This document shows positions 33,517 through 43,846 of a DNA stretch of 64,000 bases, in pieces. Every line of letters starts with the position of its first letter. Positions within the stretch are counted from its first letter, which is position 1. The position numbers and the translations under genes are program-made. The notes beneath the pieces are model-generated. The model did not search any database and was not told the origin of the DNA. It worked only from the letters and a program-made list of their open reading frames with translations. Source of the stretch: Paenibacillus rhizosphaerae (GTDB lineage Bacteria; Bacillota; Bacilli; Paenibacillales; Paenibacillaceae); the NCBI RefSeq assembly GCF_014192015.1, contig NZ_JACHXJ010000005.1, forward strand, positions 1 to 64,000, in the 5' to 3' direction.

Positions 33517-35010
33517 ATGAGCAAGGGTAAGAAAAGCTTCTCGTTCGCACTGGCCATGTTGACGGCCTTCGCGCTTGTACTCAGCGCGTGCGGTGGGGGC
33601 AACAAAGACGCGGAAGGCAGCGGTTCCGGATCTTCGGGAAGCTCCGAGAAGCCGGTAAACCTGATCTGGTACACGATCGGCACGCCGCAAAAAGACGTTG
33701 ACAAGGTTATGGCCGAGGTCAGCAAGTATACGCAAGAGAAGATTAATGCAACCGTCACCATGAAAATGATTGACTGGGGCGACTACCAGCAAAAAATGCA
33801 GGTGAACGTCGCTTCCGGCGAACCGATGGACATTATGTTCACATCCGCAGGCGGATTCGATTACGTACAGAACGCAAGAAAAGGCGCGTTCATGGAACTC
33901 GACGATCTGCTTGATAAATATGGACAAGGCATCAAAGACACCATCGATCCTGCTTTCCTGGAAGGCTCCAAAGTCGATGGACACAACTACGGCATTCCGG
34001 CCAACAAAGAGCTTCCTCAGCAGGAGGTATGGCGCTTCAACCAAAACCTGGTGGACAAGTACAAACTGGATACCTCCAATGTACGTTCCCTGGATAGCAT
34101 TGAGCCGCTGCTGAAAGCGATTAAGGAAAAAGAGCCGAACGTAACACCGTTCGCGATGGACAAGAACTACGTTCCTTATATTCCTTATGACTACATCATT
34201 CAGAATCTGCCAATGGCCGTGAAGCTGGATACGACCGATTACAAAATCGTCGATATCCTCGAAACGCCAGAAATGAAGCAGGCGCTGACAACGATGCACA
34301 AATATTATCAAGCCGGCTATGTGGCTCCGGAAGCAGCAACAACAGGCTCTACTAGCGATCTGATGACTTCCGGCAACTGGTTCATGGACCGTGCGCAAAC
34401 CCAGCCGCTGGCTGACAATACTTGGTCTGCAAGCTATGGCTATCCGGTTAAATCGACACCGGCAAGTGATGCTATTATCACAAACACATCGGTTCAAGGT
34501 TCGATCATGGCGATTTCCGCGAACTCCGAACATCCGGAGAAAGCAATGGAATTCCTGAACCTGCTGAATACGGATCCGGTTCTTCGCAACATGGTGGATT
34601 CCGGTATCGAAGGAACGCACTACAAGAAGGTTGACGACAAGCACATTGAAAACCTTCCGGAAGGCAAGAACTACGACATGCCGTCGTACTCCCTCGGCAA
34701 CAACATGCTGCTCTACTTGAACCCGAACGACCCGGATGACAAGTGGGAGCAATTCAAGAAATTTAATGCCGAAGGTAAAGATTCTCCAATCCTGAGCTTC
34801 AACTTCGACAGCACGAAAGTAGCAACCGAAATGGCAGCTGTACAAAACGTGAAGGAACAGTTCTGGGCATCCCTGATGACCGGTACCGTTGATCCGGAAA
34901 CTTATCTGCCAAAAGCGATTGCGGCATTCAAGCAAGCCGGCCTGGACAAGGTCATCGCTGAAGCACAAACTCAGCTTGACGCCTGGAAAGCTGCAAACAA
35001 CAACAAGTAA
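33517..35010 (+). CDS. Sugar ABC transporter substrate-binding lipoprotein (LplA-like)
   Basis: This 497-residue lipoprotein has a signal peptide with lipobox LSAC (about 22-25) and a Gly/Ser-rich linker. A family 1 solute-binding fold follows (NLIWYTIGTP, GEPMDIMFTSAGG, GIPANKELPQQEV). It is of the size typical for Paenibacillus binding proteins that work with LplB- and LplC/YtcP-like permeases. The glycosidases downstream suggest the ligand is a manno-oligosaccharide. A stem-loop after the gene probably raises its level relative to the permeases. Confidence 0.92.
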   Translation: MSKGKKSFSFALAMLTAFALVLSACGGGNKDAEGSGSGSSGSSEKPVNLIWYTIGTPQKDVDKVMAEVSKYTQEKINATVTMKMIDWGDYQQKMQVNVASGEPMDIMFTSAGGFDYVQNARKGAFMELDDLLDKYGQGIKDTIDPAFLEGSKVDGHNYGIPANKELPQQEVWRFNQNLVDKYKLDTSNVRSLDSIEPLLKAIKEKEPNVTPFAMDKNYVPYIPYDYIIQNLPMAVKLDTTDYKIVDILETPEMKQALTTMHKYYQAGYVAPEAATTGSTSDLMTSGNWFMDRAQTQPLADNTWSASYGYPVKSTPASDAIITNTSVQGSIMAISANSEHPEKAMEFLNLLNTDPVLRNMVDSGIEGTHYKKVDDKHIENLPEGKNYDMPSYSLGNNMLLYLNPNDPDDKWEQFKKFNAEGKDSPILSFNFDSTKVATEMAAVQNVKEQFWASLMTGTVDPETYLPKAIAAFKQAGLDKVIAEAQTQLDAWKAANNNK

Positions 35011-35030
35011 TGTAGAAAAAAATTCGGAAA

Positions 35031-35065
35031 GGATCGGGCGGGTGACTTAGCGCCCGGTCCTTTTT
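35031..35065 (+). terminator. Partial terminator between binding protein and permeases
   Basis: A 10-pair stem (GGATCGGGCG with CGCCCGGTCC, one G-U) is followed by five T residues. It lies inside the operon, so it probably acts by partial termination or by stabilising upstream mRNA. Confidence 0.7.
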
Positions 35066-35101
35066 CAATGTATAACCAATTAATCATGGGAGGGAAACAG
35101 A

Positions 35102-36031
35102 ATGGCCGCATTTTTCAAAAACCTCATTAGAAACAAAGTCATGCTGTTTATGGTACTGCCCGGTGCCATTTGGTTTTTCTTCTTTTCCTACCTGCCGCTG
35201 GTGGGAACAATCGTGGCGTTCAAGCAATACCGTTTTAACCGGGAAGGCTTCTGGGCCAGTATCAGCAAGAGTGAGTGGGTAGGCTGGGACAACTTCAAGT
35301 TCCTGTTCAGCACCAATGACGCCTACACGATTACGCGTAACACGTTATTGTACAACCTGGCTTTTATCATTCTCGGATTGATCCTGTCCGTAGCCATGGC
35401 AGTCCTGCTCTCCGAGCTGGTCGGCAAAACGATGGCAAAAATTTATCAGACGGGGATGTTCCTTCCTTACTTCCTGTCCTGGGTCATCGTCGGATACTTC
35501 GCATTCAGCTTCCTAAGCATGGACCGCGGGATGATCAACCAAATCCTCGGCTGGTTTGGCGCCGAGCCGGTTCAGTGGTATTCCGATCCAAAATATTGGC
35601 CGTATATCCTTGTCTTCGTCAGTCTTTGGAAATCCGTCGGTTATAACAGCGTCGTGTATCTCGCCTCCATCATGGGTATCGACAAATCCCTGTATGAAGC
35701 AGCCATGATCGACGGCGCCAGCAAGTGGCAGCAAATCAAGAACATTACGATTCCAATGCTCTCGCCAATCATCATTATCATGACGCTGCTCGCAGTGGGC
35801 CGGATCTTCTACGCCGACTTCGGTCTGTTCTACCAGGTTCCAAGAGACTCGGGTACGCTGTACTCCGTAACCAACGTTATCGATACGTACGTATACCGCG
35901 GTCTGAAAACGACTGGAGAAATCGGTATGAGTACCGCTGCAGGCCTCTACCAATCGGTTGTCGGTTTTGTACTCGTGATTGTGTCCAACTTTGTCGTCCG
36001 CAAAATCGACAAGGACAGCGCATTATTCTAA
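35102..36031 (+). CDS. Sugar ABC transporter permease (LplB type)
   Basis: This 309-residue inner-membrane permease of the CUT1 group has about six spans. The first is MLFMVLPGAIWFFFFSYLP (about 14-32), and the cytoplasmic EAA loop reads YEAAMIDGASKWQQIKNITIP (about 199-219, shown in part). It forms the channel with the next gene's product. No ATPase gene is nearby, so a shared MsmX-like ATPase is expected. Confidence 0.93.
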   Translation: MAAFFKNLIRNKVMLFMVLPGAIWFFFFSYLPLVGTIVAFKQYRFNREGFWASISKSEWVGWDNFKFLFSTNDAYTITRNTLLYNLAFIILGLILSVAMAVLLSELVGKTMAKIYQTGMFLPYFLSWVIVGYFAFSFLSMDRGMINQILGWFGAEPVQWYSDPKYWPYILVFVSLWKSVGYNSVVYLASIMGIDKSLYEAAMIDGASKWQQIKNITIPMLSPIIIIMTLLAVGRIFYADFGLFYQVPRDSGTLYSVTNVIDTYVYRGLKTTGEIGMSTAAGLYQSVVGFVLVIVSNFVVRKIDKDSALF

Positions 36032-36058
36032 ATCATTTTTTGAAGGGAGTGTCAGGTT

Positions 36059-36979
36059 ATGGCGGAGGTCATTCAAAGAAAAAAACGGGATTTTCATCAT
36101 GTTTCGCGCGGCGCGAACGCTGTTCTTCATACAATTGCGGCGATCTTTTCCTTCTTGTGTGTATTTCCTTTTCTGTTCGTCGTCATTATCTCGTTAACCG
36201 ATGAAAAAACGCTGGCAACGGACGGCTACCGTCTGATCCCAGCCAAATGGAGCTTAGAGGCTTACAAATTCGTATTTCAAAGCGGCGACACGCTGCTCCG
36301 CTCCTATGGCGTGACCATCCTGGTTACCGTTGTAGGTACGCTCGTCAGCTTGATCCTGATCTCGCTGTACGCTTATGCTATTTCGCGGAAAAGCTTCCGC
36401 TATCGCAGATTCTTCTCCGTATTCGCGATTCTCACCATGCTGTTTAACGGCGGGATGATTCCGACGTACATGGTTGTGTCGCAATTGCTCGGATTGAAAG
36501 ATACCCTGTGGGCGCTGATTTTACCGCTCGCGATGAACGCTTTTTATATCATGATTCTGCGTACGTTCTACAGCACCAGCGTACCGGAGGCGATTATCGA
36601 ATCGGGCCGGATCGACGGCGCGGGCGATTTCTACATTTTCCTCCGCATCGTGCTGCCGTTGTCTTTGCCAGGTCTGGCTACGATCGGTCTGTTCAGTACG
36701 CTCGGATATTGGAACGACTGGTTTAATGCCTTGCTCTATATCGACAATCCGAATCTGGTGCCGCTGCAATCGATGCTGATGCGGATCGAATCCAGCATTC
36801 AGTTCATTCAGCAAAACTCGGCCAACAGTTCGCTCAGCATGGCTGCACTGCAGTCCATTCCACAGGATACGTCCCGTATGGCAATGGTCGTGCTCGCTAC
36901 GCTGCCAATTATTTTTGCATATCCGTTCTTCCAACGTTATTTTGTACAAGGACTTACCGTAGGTGCCGTCAAAGAATAA
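36059..36979 (+). CDS. Sugar ABC transporter permease (LplC/YtcP type)
   Basis: This 306-residue permease has the expected spans and an EAA loop (PEAIIESGRIDGAGDFYIFL region, about 177-196). Its C-terminus ends QGLTVGAVKE, typical of the YtcP/LplC group. It lies 27 bases after the first permease and 39 bases before the GH3 gene, in one operon. Confidence 0.93.
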   Translation: MAEVIQRKKRDFHHVSRGANAVLHTIAAIFSFLCVFPFLFVVIISLTDEKTLATDGYRLIPAKWSLEAYKFVFQSGDTLLRSYGVTILVTVVGTLVSLILISLYAYAISRKSFRYRRFFSVFAILTMLFNGGMIPTYMVVSQLLGLKDTLWALILPLAMNAFYIMILRTFYSTSVPEAIIESGRIDGAGDFYIFLRIVLPLSLPGLATIGLFSTLGYWNDWFNALLYIDNPNLVPLQSMLMRIESSIQFIQQNSANSSLSMAALQSIPQDTSRMAMVVLATLPIIFAYPFFQRYFVQGLTVGAVKE

Positions 36980-37018
36980 TAAACAACATCACTATATGGA
37001 GACAGGAGAGAAGTCGAG

Positions 37019-39322
37019 ATGTTGATTTACAAAGACAAGACGAAACCAGCTGTGGAGAGGGCCCGGCATTTGCTAGGTCTGATGACTTTGGAAGAAAAGG
37101 TCGGCCAGCTCGTACAGCCGTTCGGCTGGCAAACCTATGAATATAGAGATGGGAAGATTGAATTAACGGAATCTTTTAAGCAGCAAGTCCAAAATGGCGG
37201 CGTCGGTTCCCTGTACGGGGTGCTGCGCGCCGATCCCTGGACCGGCGTCACGCTGGAGAACGGTTTGTCCGCCAAGGAAGGTGCAGAGGCGGTGAACGAA
37301 ATTCAGCGTTATGCCATTAAAAACTCCCGGCTCGGCATTCCGATCCTGATCGGGGAGGAGTGCTCGCACGGGCATATGGCGATCGACGGCACGGTTTATC
37401 CGGTGCCGCTGCTGCTCGGGAGCACATGGAACGTCGATTTGTACCGCGAGATGTGCCGCGCCGTCGCCGCGGAGACCCGGGCGCAGGGCGGGGCGGTGAC
37501 GTACTCGCCGGTGCTGGACGTCGTGCGCGATCCCCGCTGGGGGCGCACGGAGGAGTGCTTCGCCGAAGACCCTTATCTGATCGGCGAGTTTGCCGCCGCA
37601 TCGGTCCAGGGGCTTCAGGGGGATGCCTTGGACAGCGGCGCGAGCGTTGCCGCGACGCTGAAGCATTTTGTCGGATACGGCAGCTCCGAAGGCGGACGCA
37701 ACGCAGGCCCCGTGCACATGGGCTGGCGTGAGCTGCTTGAGGTGGACCTGTATCCGTTCAAAAAAGCCGTGGAAGCCGGCGCCGCGTCCATCATGCCGGC
37801 GTATAACGAAATTGACGGCGTGCCGTGCACGGTCAACACGGAACTGCTGGAGGACGTCCTCCGCAAGCAGTGGGGATTTGACGGCATGGTCATCACCGAC
37901 TGTGGGGCCATCGACATGCTGGCCGCGGGCCATGATGTGGCGGAAGACGGCATGGATGCCGCCGTTCAAGCCATCAAGGCGGGCATCGACATGGAGATGT
38001 CCGGCGAAATGTTCGGCCGGTATCTGTTGGATGCGGTTAGCCAAGGCAAGCTTGGGATCGGGGTTCTGGACCGGGCGGTCCTTCGGGTACTGCTTCTCAA
38101 GTTCAAGCTGGGCCTATTCGACCGTCCGTATGTGGATCCGGAGCGGGCTGAGCAGGTCATTGGCCAAAGAGAGCATGTGCAGCTGGCACGCAAGCTGGCG
38201 GAGGAAGGCATCATTCTCTTGAAGAATGAAAATGGTGCGCTGCCGCTGGATAAGCAAGCGGGAACCATTGCCGTGATTGGTCCGAACGCGGACCACGGCT
38301 ATAACCAGCTGGGCGATTACACGTCCCCGCAGCCAGCGGACAAAGTAGCAACCGTCTTGAAGGGGATTCAAGCGAAGCTTGGCGCCGATTCCGGCCGGGT
38401 GCTGTATGCACCGGGAAGCCGGATTAAAGGCGACTCGAAAGAAGGATTTGAGACGGCGCTGTCGTATGCACAACAGGTGGACACCGTGGTGATGGTCATG
38501 GGAGGATCGAGCGCACGCGATTTCGGCGAAGGCACGATCGACCTGAAGACCGGCGCCTCGAAGGTGTCGGACAGCTCCTGGAACGACATGGAGTGCGGTG
38601 AAGGCATCGACCGCATGACGCTGGGATTGGCCGGCGTGCAGCTGGAACTGATTCAGGAAATCCACAAGCTCGGCAAGCGCCTCGTCGTGGTGTACATTAA
38701 CGGCCGTCCGATTGCCGAGCCGTGGGTGGACGAGCATGCCGACGCGATTCTGGAGGCCTGGTATCCGGGGCAAGAGGGCGGACATGCGGTGGCGGACATT
38801 TTGTTCGGCGACGTCAATCCGTCCGGCCGGCTTACCGTATCGATTCCGAAGCATGTCGGCCAGCTGCCGGTGTATTATAACGGCAAACGCTCTCGGGGCA
38901 AGCGGTATATGGAAGAGGATTCGAAGCCGCGTTACCCGTTCGGCTATGGCCTCAGTTATACGACCTTTGACTATGATCAGCTCCGCATCAGCGCCGATTC
39001 GATAACGGAAGACGAAACGGCGACCGTGTCGGTGAACGTGACGAACACGGGCAGCCGTGCCGGGGCGGAAGTTGTACAGATGTACATTTCAGATGCCGTG
39101 AGCGCCGCAAGCCGTCCGTTGATGGAGCTCAAAGGGTTTACGAAAGTGGAACTTGAGCCGGGTGAGTCCCGGACCGTGGAATTTAAGATTGGCAGGGAAC
39201 AGCTGCAGTACGTGGGCAGGGACCTAAAGCCCGTCGTGGAGCCGGGGCTGTTCCGGATCCATGTCGGCAGACATGTAAACGACACGATGAGCACGGAGTT
39301 GACCGTGCGGGAGGGTAAATAA
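37019..39322 (+). CDS. Glycoside hydrolase family 3
   Basis: This 767-residue enzyme has the GH3 two-domain core and a C-terminal fibronectin type III-like domain (about 650-755). The nucleophile is probably Asp294 in GMVITDCGAID. The second domain contains ECGEGIDRMTL and VYINGRPIAEPWV, as in BglX-like beta-glucosidases and beta-xylosidases. It lacks a signal peptide and acts in the cytosol on imported oligosaccharides. The natural substrate is not certain; a beta-linked glucose or N-acetylglucosamine end is possible. Confidence 0.9.
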   Translation: MLIYKDKTKPAVERARHLLGLMTLEEKVGQLVQPFGWQTYEYRDGKIELTESFKQQVQNGGVGSLYGVLRADPWTGVTLENGLSAKEGAEAVNEIQRYAIKNSRLGIPILIGEECSHGHMAIDGTVYPVPLLLGSTWNVDLYREMCRAVAAETRAQGGAVTYSPVLDVVRDPRWGRTEECFAEDPYLIGEFAAASVQGLQGDALDSGASVAATLKHFVGYGSSEGGRNAGPVHMGWRELLEVDLYPFKKAVEAGAASIMPAYNEIDGVPCTVNTELLEDVLRKQWGFDGMVITDCGAIDMLAAGHDVAEDGMDAAVQAIKAGIDMEMSGEMFGRYLLDAVSQGKLGIGVLDRAVLRVLLLKFKLGLFDRPYVDPERAEQVIGQREHVQLARKLAEEGIILLKNENGALPLDKQAGTIAVIGPNADHGYNQLGDYTSPQPADKVATVLKGIQAKLGADSGRVLYAPGSRIKGDSKEGFETALSYAQQVDTVVMVMGGSSARDFGEGTIDLKTGASKVSDSSWNDMECGEGIDRMTLGLAGVQLELIQEIHKLGKRLVVVYINGRPIAEPWVDEHADAILEAWYPGQEGGHAVADILFGDVNPSGRLTVSIPKHVGQLPVYYNGKRSRGKRYMEEDSKPRYPFGYGLSYTTFDYDQLRISADSITEDETATVSVNVTNTGSRAGAEVVQMYISDAVSAASRPLMELKGFTKVELEPGESRTVEFKIGREQLQYVGRDLKPVVEPGLFRIHVGRHVNDTMSTELTVREGK

Positions 39323-42300
39323 ATGGAACGGATCAGACGCTTTATCCGTGAATTGTCAGACAACCGCTGGCTGGAGCAGATTGAGCTCCGCAGCTGGGAC
39401 ATCACCCGCTCTTACTACAAATTGCCTGGCGAATATGAGAATACGGCTCCTTACCCGGAAGGGAAGGGGCTGGCCTCTTTTCCAAGCAAACAAGGAACGA
39501 CGTATTTCTTCCGGACCCGGCTTGTGCTGCCGGAAGGCTGGCCATCCGAGCCGTTTGGGCTCGTCTTCGCATCGGGCGGAGAAGGCCTGCTGCGCGTTAA
39601 CGGGGTTTCCTATCAGGGCCTCGACCGCAATCATACTTACGTGACGCTCGACCCCGCCGTGATCGGAGAGACGCCTGAACTCGAGATCGAGCTGTTTGAC
39701 CCGGTTCCGGAACCGGTCGATCCATTGAATCAGCAGGCGGTCATCAACCCGCCGATCACGTCGGTCACGAGTCTGCTCGTGCGGCCGAATCATGCGGTGC
39801 TGAGCCTGATGTATTCCGTCACCGTCGTACGCGATTCGCTGGTGCTGCTGCCGCAGGAGGATTTCCGCCGCGTGCGCCTGATGGAAGTGCTGTACGGGGC
39901 GATGGACCGGTTCGTGAACCTGGATGCAGCGGCCATCCGTGACGGCAGAGCCGTTGCCGATATTGAGGCAGCGCTTAGAGCGGACGTCCATAAAGTAGGC
40001 GGCAATGCCGAGGGCTTGGAGCATATGGTCGGCCAGTCGCACATCGATATCGCCTGGCTGTGGCCTGTCCGCGAAACGGTGCGCAAGGCGAGCCGCACGT
40101 TCTCGACGGTCGACCGGCTGATGGAGGAATATCCGCAGTACCGCTACACGCAAAGCCAGCCGCAGCTCTTCGCGTTTCTGAAGGAGAACGATCCCGAGCT
40201 GTTCGAACGGGTCAAGGCGCGGATCGTGGAAGGACGCTGGGAGCTGGTCGGCGGCATGTGGGTCGAGCCCGACCTGAATCTGCCGAGCGGCGAATCGCTG
40301 ATCCGGCAGATGCTGTACGGCCAGCGGTTCTACCAGGAGGAATTCGGCCGGATGTCGAATATCGAATGGCTGCCGGACACGTTCGGCTACTGTGCGTCGC
40401 TGCCGCAAATTTTGAAGCATGGCAAAGTGGATTATTTCATGACGACCAAACTCGGTTGGAACGACACCAACCTGTTCCCATACGATTTGTTTCATTGGGT
40501 CGGTATTGATGGAACGCCGATCTTGTCTTATCTGAACCATGGCGTGAACGAGAACACGCTGCCGAAGGATGTTCACGACCACTGGCAGTCCTATCGGGAA
40601 AAGGCGCTGCATCCCGAGCAGATGCTCCTGTACGGACACGGGGACGGCGGCGGGGGCGTCACCCGCGAGATGCTGGAGTACATCGACCGGTCCGATCTGA
40701 TGATCGGACAGCCGGCAAGCCGCTACAGTACGGCGGCCAAGTTCTTCGAGAGCATCGAGCAGGCGGGCCCGGTGCTTCCGACGTGGCGCGGCGATCTTTA
40801 CCTGGAGCTGCACCGCGGCACGTATACGACGCATGCCCGCAACAAACGCAGCAACCGCAAGGCGGAGGCGCTGTATCGGGAAGCCGAGCTGTGGAACACG
40901 CTGGCTGGGCCGAAGATGGACGCGGCCAACCGTACAGAGGTGACGCAGCAGCTGCATGACGGCTGGAAGCTGATTCTGCTGAACCAGTTCCATGACATCA
41001 TTCCGGGCTCGGCGATTACAGAGACGTATGAAACGTCGGACAAGGAATACGTCGACATTTTCGCCAAGGGAGAACATGCCTTGAACGAAGGGTTGAACAC
41101 GCTGGTGTCGGATATCGACACTTCCGGCATGGAGGGCACTCCGTATGTTGTCTTCAACAGTCTCGGATGGAGCCGGAGCGCTGTGGTCCATATCCAAGCA
41201 GAACAAGGCGAAGTTGCCTCGTTGGCAGCTTATGATGAGCACGGCACGCGCCTGGAGACGGACACCGTCGAAGGCGGAATCTCCGTCCGGGTTTCCGACG
41301 TTCCGGCACTGGGTTACAAAACCGTATGGGTGAAACCGGAAGCCGCCGTGAATGCTGACTCTGCCGGAATTCAATCGTTTGGCGATATGTGGGAAACTTC
41401 AGCTTACCTCGTGCGATTCAACGAACGGGGTGAAATCACCAGCCTGCTGGACAAAGCGGCTGGCCGCGAAGTTGTGAAGCAAGGGGAACGCGCAAACCGG
41501 TTCCACTTCTTCCATGACCGCCCGACGCTCTGGGACGCCTGGGACATTGACACCCGGTATGAACAGCAGCCGGCCGGTGAGGCGGAGCTGCTCGAGAAGC
41601 GGCTGGTTCTGGCCGGACGCACCAAGGACGTCCTCCGCTTCCGTTGGAAGATCGGGCAGTCCGAAATCACGCAGGACATGATCTTCTATCATCATGACCG
41701 GCGGATCGATTTCAAAACGCATGTCCACTGGAACGAGGCGCACAAGCTTCTGAAAGTGGGATTCCCTGTTGATGTGGTCACCGATAAGGCGACCTACGAA
41801 ATTCCGTTCGGTTCCCTCGAGCGCGCCACCCATCGGAACACGAGCTGGGAGCAGGCGCAGTACGAGGTATGCGGACACCGCTTCGTGGACGTGTCGGAGC
41901 ATGGATACGGCGTCAGCCTGCTGAACGACTGCAAATACGGCTATGACGTTCAGGGCAGCACGATCCGTCTGTCCCTGCTGCGGGCGCCGAAGTGGCCGGA
42001 CGTGACGGCTGACCTTGGCGAGCATGACTTCACCTACTCTTTGCTGCCGCATCAAGGCGGCTGGAGAGAGTCGCACACCGTACGTCAGGCAGCGGAGCTG
42101 AACGTCGACGTGCCCGTTCGCCAAGCGGAATCCGGTGCCCAAGGCTCTCGTCCGTCAACGGGATCGCTGATCACCCTATCCGGCGGACACGTCGTGCTCG
42201 ACACGGTAAAACCGGCCGAGGACGGCAGCGGCGTTATCCTGCGGTTCTATGAATCGACTGGCGGACGTGAACAGATCGAACTGATATGGCCGGGAGCCAT

Positions 42301-42427
42301 CTCAGAGGCTTATCTGTCCAACGCGCTCGAGGAGCAGGCTCATCCGCTGCAGCTTCAGGAGGGCAGACTGCAGTTGTCTTTTGCCCCATATGAAATTAAA
42401 ACCGTCCTGCTTAAGCAGGGTGAATAA
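39323..42427 (+). CDS. Alpha-mannosidase, glycoside hydrolase family 38 (first copy)
   Basis: This 1034-residue zinc enzyme releases alpha-linked mannose. Likely zinc ligands are His240 and Asp242 in GQSHIDIAWLW and His557 in NQFHDIIPGS; the catalytic nucleophile is Asp352 in LPDTFGYCASLPQIL. An N-terminal domain of about 230 residues precedes the catalytic barrel, as in yeast vacuolar and animal ManC-type enzymes. The ATG starts directly after the GH3 stop, with GGGAGGG 7 bases upstream. No signal peptide is seen, so it is intracellular. Confidence 0.93.
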   Translation: MERIRRFIRELSDNRWLEQIELRSWDITRSYYKLPGEYENTAPYPEGKGLASFPSKQGTTYFFRTRLVLPEGWPSEPFGLVFASGGEGLLRVNGVSYQGLDRNHTYVTLDPAVIGETPELEIELFDPVPEPVDPLNQQAVINPPITSVTSLLVRPNHAVLSLMYSVTVVRDSLVLLPQEDFRRVRLMEVLYGAMDRFVNLDAAAIRDGRAVADIEAALRADVHKVGGNAEGLEHMVGQSHIDIAWLWPVRETVRKASRTFSTVDRLMEEYPQYRYTQSQPQLFAFLKENDPELFERVKARIVEGRWELVGGMWVEPDLNLPSGESLIRQMLYGQRFYQEEFGRMSNIEWLPDTFGYCASLPQILKHGKVDYFMTTKLGWNDTNLFPYDLFHWVGIDGTPILSYLNHGVNENTLPKDVHDHWQSYREKALHPEQMLLYGHGDGGGGVTREMLEYIDRSDLMIGQPASRYSTAAKFFESIEQAGPVLPTWRGDLYLELHRGTYTTHARNKRSNRKAEALYREAELWNTLAGPKMDAANRTEVTQQLHDGWKLILLNQFHDIIPGSAITETYETSDKEYVDIFAKGEHALNEGLNTLVSDIDTSGMEGTPYVVFNSLGWSRSAVVHIQAEQGEVASLAAYDEHGTRLETDTVEGGISVRVSDVPALGYKTVWVKPEAAVNADSAGIQSFGDMWETSAYLVRFNERGEITSLLDKAAGREVVKQGERANRFHFFHDRPTLWDAWDIDTRYEQQPAGEAELLEKRLVLAGRTKDVLRFRWKIGQSEITQDMIFYHHDRRIDFKTHVHWNEAHKLLKVGFPVDVVTDKATYEIPFGSLERATHRNTSWEQAQYEVCGHRFVDVSEHGYGVSLLNDCKYGYDVQGSTIRLSLLRAPKWPDVTADLGEHDFTYSLLPHQGGWRESHTVRQAAELNVDVPVRQAESGAQGSRPSTGSLITLSGGHVVLDTVKPAEDGSGVILRFYESTGGREQIELIWPGAISEAYLSNALEEQAHPLQLQEGRLQLSFAPYEIKTVLLKQGE

Positions 42428-42526
42428 CGCAATATATAGAAGTTTGGTATAGATCGTATAACAGCACATGATTTGATGTGTCATCATTACACTCTACTAT
42501 TCAGCCAAGTAAAGGGGCGTATCGCT

Positions 42527-43846
42527 TTGGAACAATTCAGACTTCCTAAAATACCGATGCCGGCGCTGGAGATGCCCCAGGCGATCCAGGACGTGATCAA
42601 AGAAGCCGAGCAGAAGCTGGCCCACCGGCCGAAGCTGCTGCAGCTGTTCAAAAACTGCTTTCCGAATACGCTGGAAACGACAACCAAGCTGATGGACGAC
42701 GGAACGACCTTCGTCATTACGGGCGACATCCCGGCCTCCTGGCTGCGCGATTCCGTGGAGCAAGTCGTCCATTACGTGCCTTTTGCCAAGGAAGACAAGG
42801 ATCTGCAGCGCATTATCGGCGGGTTGGTCAAACGCCACGTTCATTACGTCTTGATCGACCCGTACGCCAACGCGTTTAACGAATCGGCCAATGACTGGCA
42901 CTGGAACACGACGGACGAAACGGACATGTCCCCATGGGTGTGGGAGCGCAAATTTGAGATCGATTCGCTGTGCTTCGTCATTCGTCTGGCCTACCTGTAC
43001 TGGAAGGAAACCGAACTGACTGACATTTTCGATGCCAATTTCAAAAAGGCCATGCGCGCCATCATCGACGTGTTCAAAACGGAGCAGCACCATTTCGAGA
43101 AGTCTCCGTACCGCTTTACGCGCAACAACGGTATCCTAACCGACTCCCTGCGCAATAACGGAATGGGGATGCCGGTCAACTATACGGGTATGATCTGGTC
43201 GGGATTCCGCTCCAGCGACGACGCGTGCGACTTCCATTACAACATTCCGGGCAATATGTTTGCGGTTGTGGCGCTGCGTCAAATGCAGGAGTTCGCCGAG
43301 TGGGTCTTCCGCGACATGGACATGCTGGCCGAGCTCAAGGAGCTGGAGATCGAAGTCAACTACGGCATTCAGCTGTACGGCATTTACCGCCATCCGCAGT
43401 TCGGTCCGATTTACGCGTACGAGACCGACGGATACGGCAACTACTGCCTGATGGACGACGCCGGTACGCCGGGCCTGATGTCCATCCCTTATCTGGGGTA
43501 CACGACGGCAGACGATCCGATTTATCAAAATACGAGACGGTTTGCGCTCAGCAAGGAAAATCCGTTCTACTTCGAAGGCAAGGCGGCCAAGGGCATCGGC
43601 AGCCCGCACACGCCGGAGGACTATATCTGGCATATGGCTTTGTCCATGCAGGGATTGACCGCCCAGACGGCCGAAGAGAAGCTGGAGATGATCGCCATGC
43701 TGGAAGCCACCGATGCGGATACAGGCTTTATGCATGAAGGGTTCCACGCTGACGATCCGACCATTTTTACGCGAAAATGGTTCGCCTGGTCCAACAGCCT
43801 GTTCTCCCAGCTCGTGTATAAGGCCATGAAGGACGGTCTGCTATGA
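42527..43846 (+). CDS. Exo-alpha-1,6-mannosidase, glycoside hydrolase family 125
   Basis: This 439-residue protein matches GH125, metal-independent inverting enzymes that cleave alpha-1,6-mannosides. Family knowledge points to an acid Asp in GFRSSDDACDF (231 or 232) and a base Glu in FMHEGF (404). The GDIPASWLRDS segment near residue 65 is typical. The TTG at 42527 is preferred because AAAGGGGCG lies about 7 bases upstream; earlier in-frame starts have no ribosome site. The stop overlaps the next gene by 4 bases. Confidence 0.9.
   Translation: MEQFRLPKIPMPALEMPQAIQDVIKEAEQKLAHRPKLLQLFKNCFPNTLETTTKLMDDGTTFVITGDIPASWLRDSVEQVVHYVPFAKEDKDLQRIIGGLVKRHVHYVLIDPYANAFNESANDWHWNTTDETDMSPWVWERKFEIDSLCFVIRLAYLYWKETELTDIFDANFKKAMRAIIDVFKTEQHHFEKSPYRFTRNNGILTDSLRNNGMGMPVNYTGMIWSGFRSSDDACDFHYNIPGNMFAVVALRQMQEFAEWVFRDMDMLAELKELEIEVNYGIQLYGIYRHPQFGPIYAYETDGYGNYCLMDDAGTPGLMSIPYLGYTTADDPIYQNTRRFALSKENPFYFEGKAAKGIGSPHTPEDYIWHMALSMQGLTAQTAEEKLEMIAMLEATDADTGFMHEGFHADDPTIFTRKWFAWSNSLFSQLVYKAMKDGLL

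Noticed and set aside
39356..41374. Minus-strand open frame of 672 codons opposite the first GH38 gene
   Set aside because: GC-rich third positions of the GH38 gene leave the opposite strand open. The product is Arg/His/Gln-rich with no domain.
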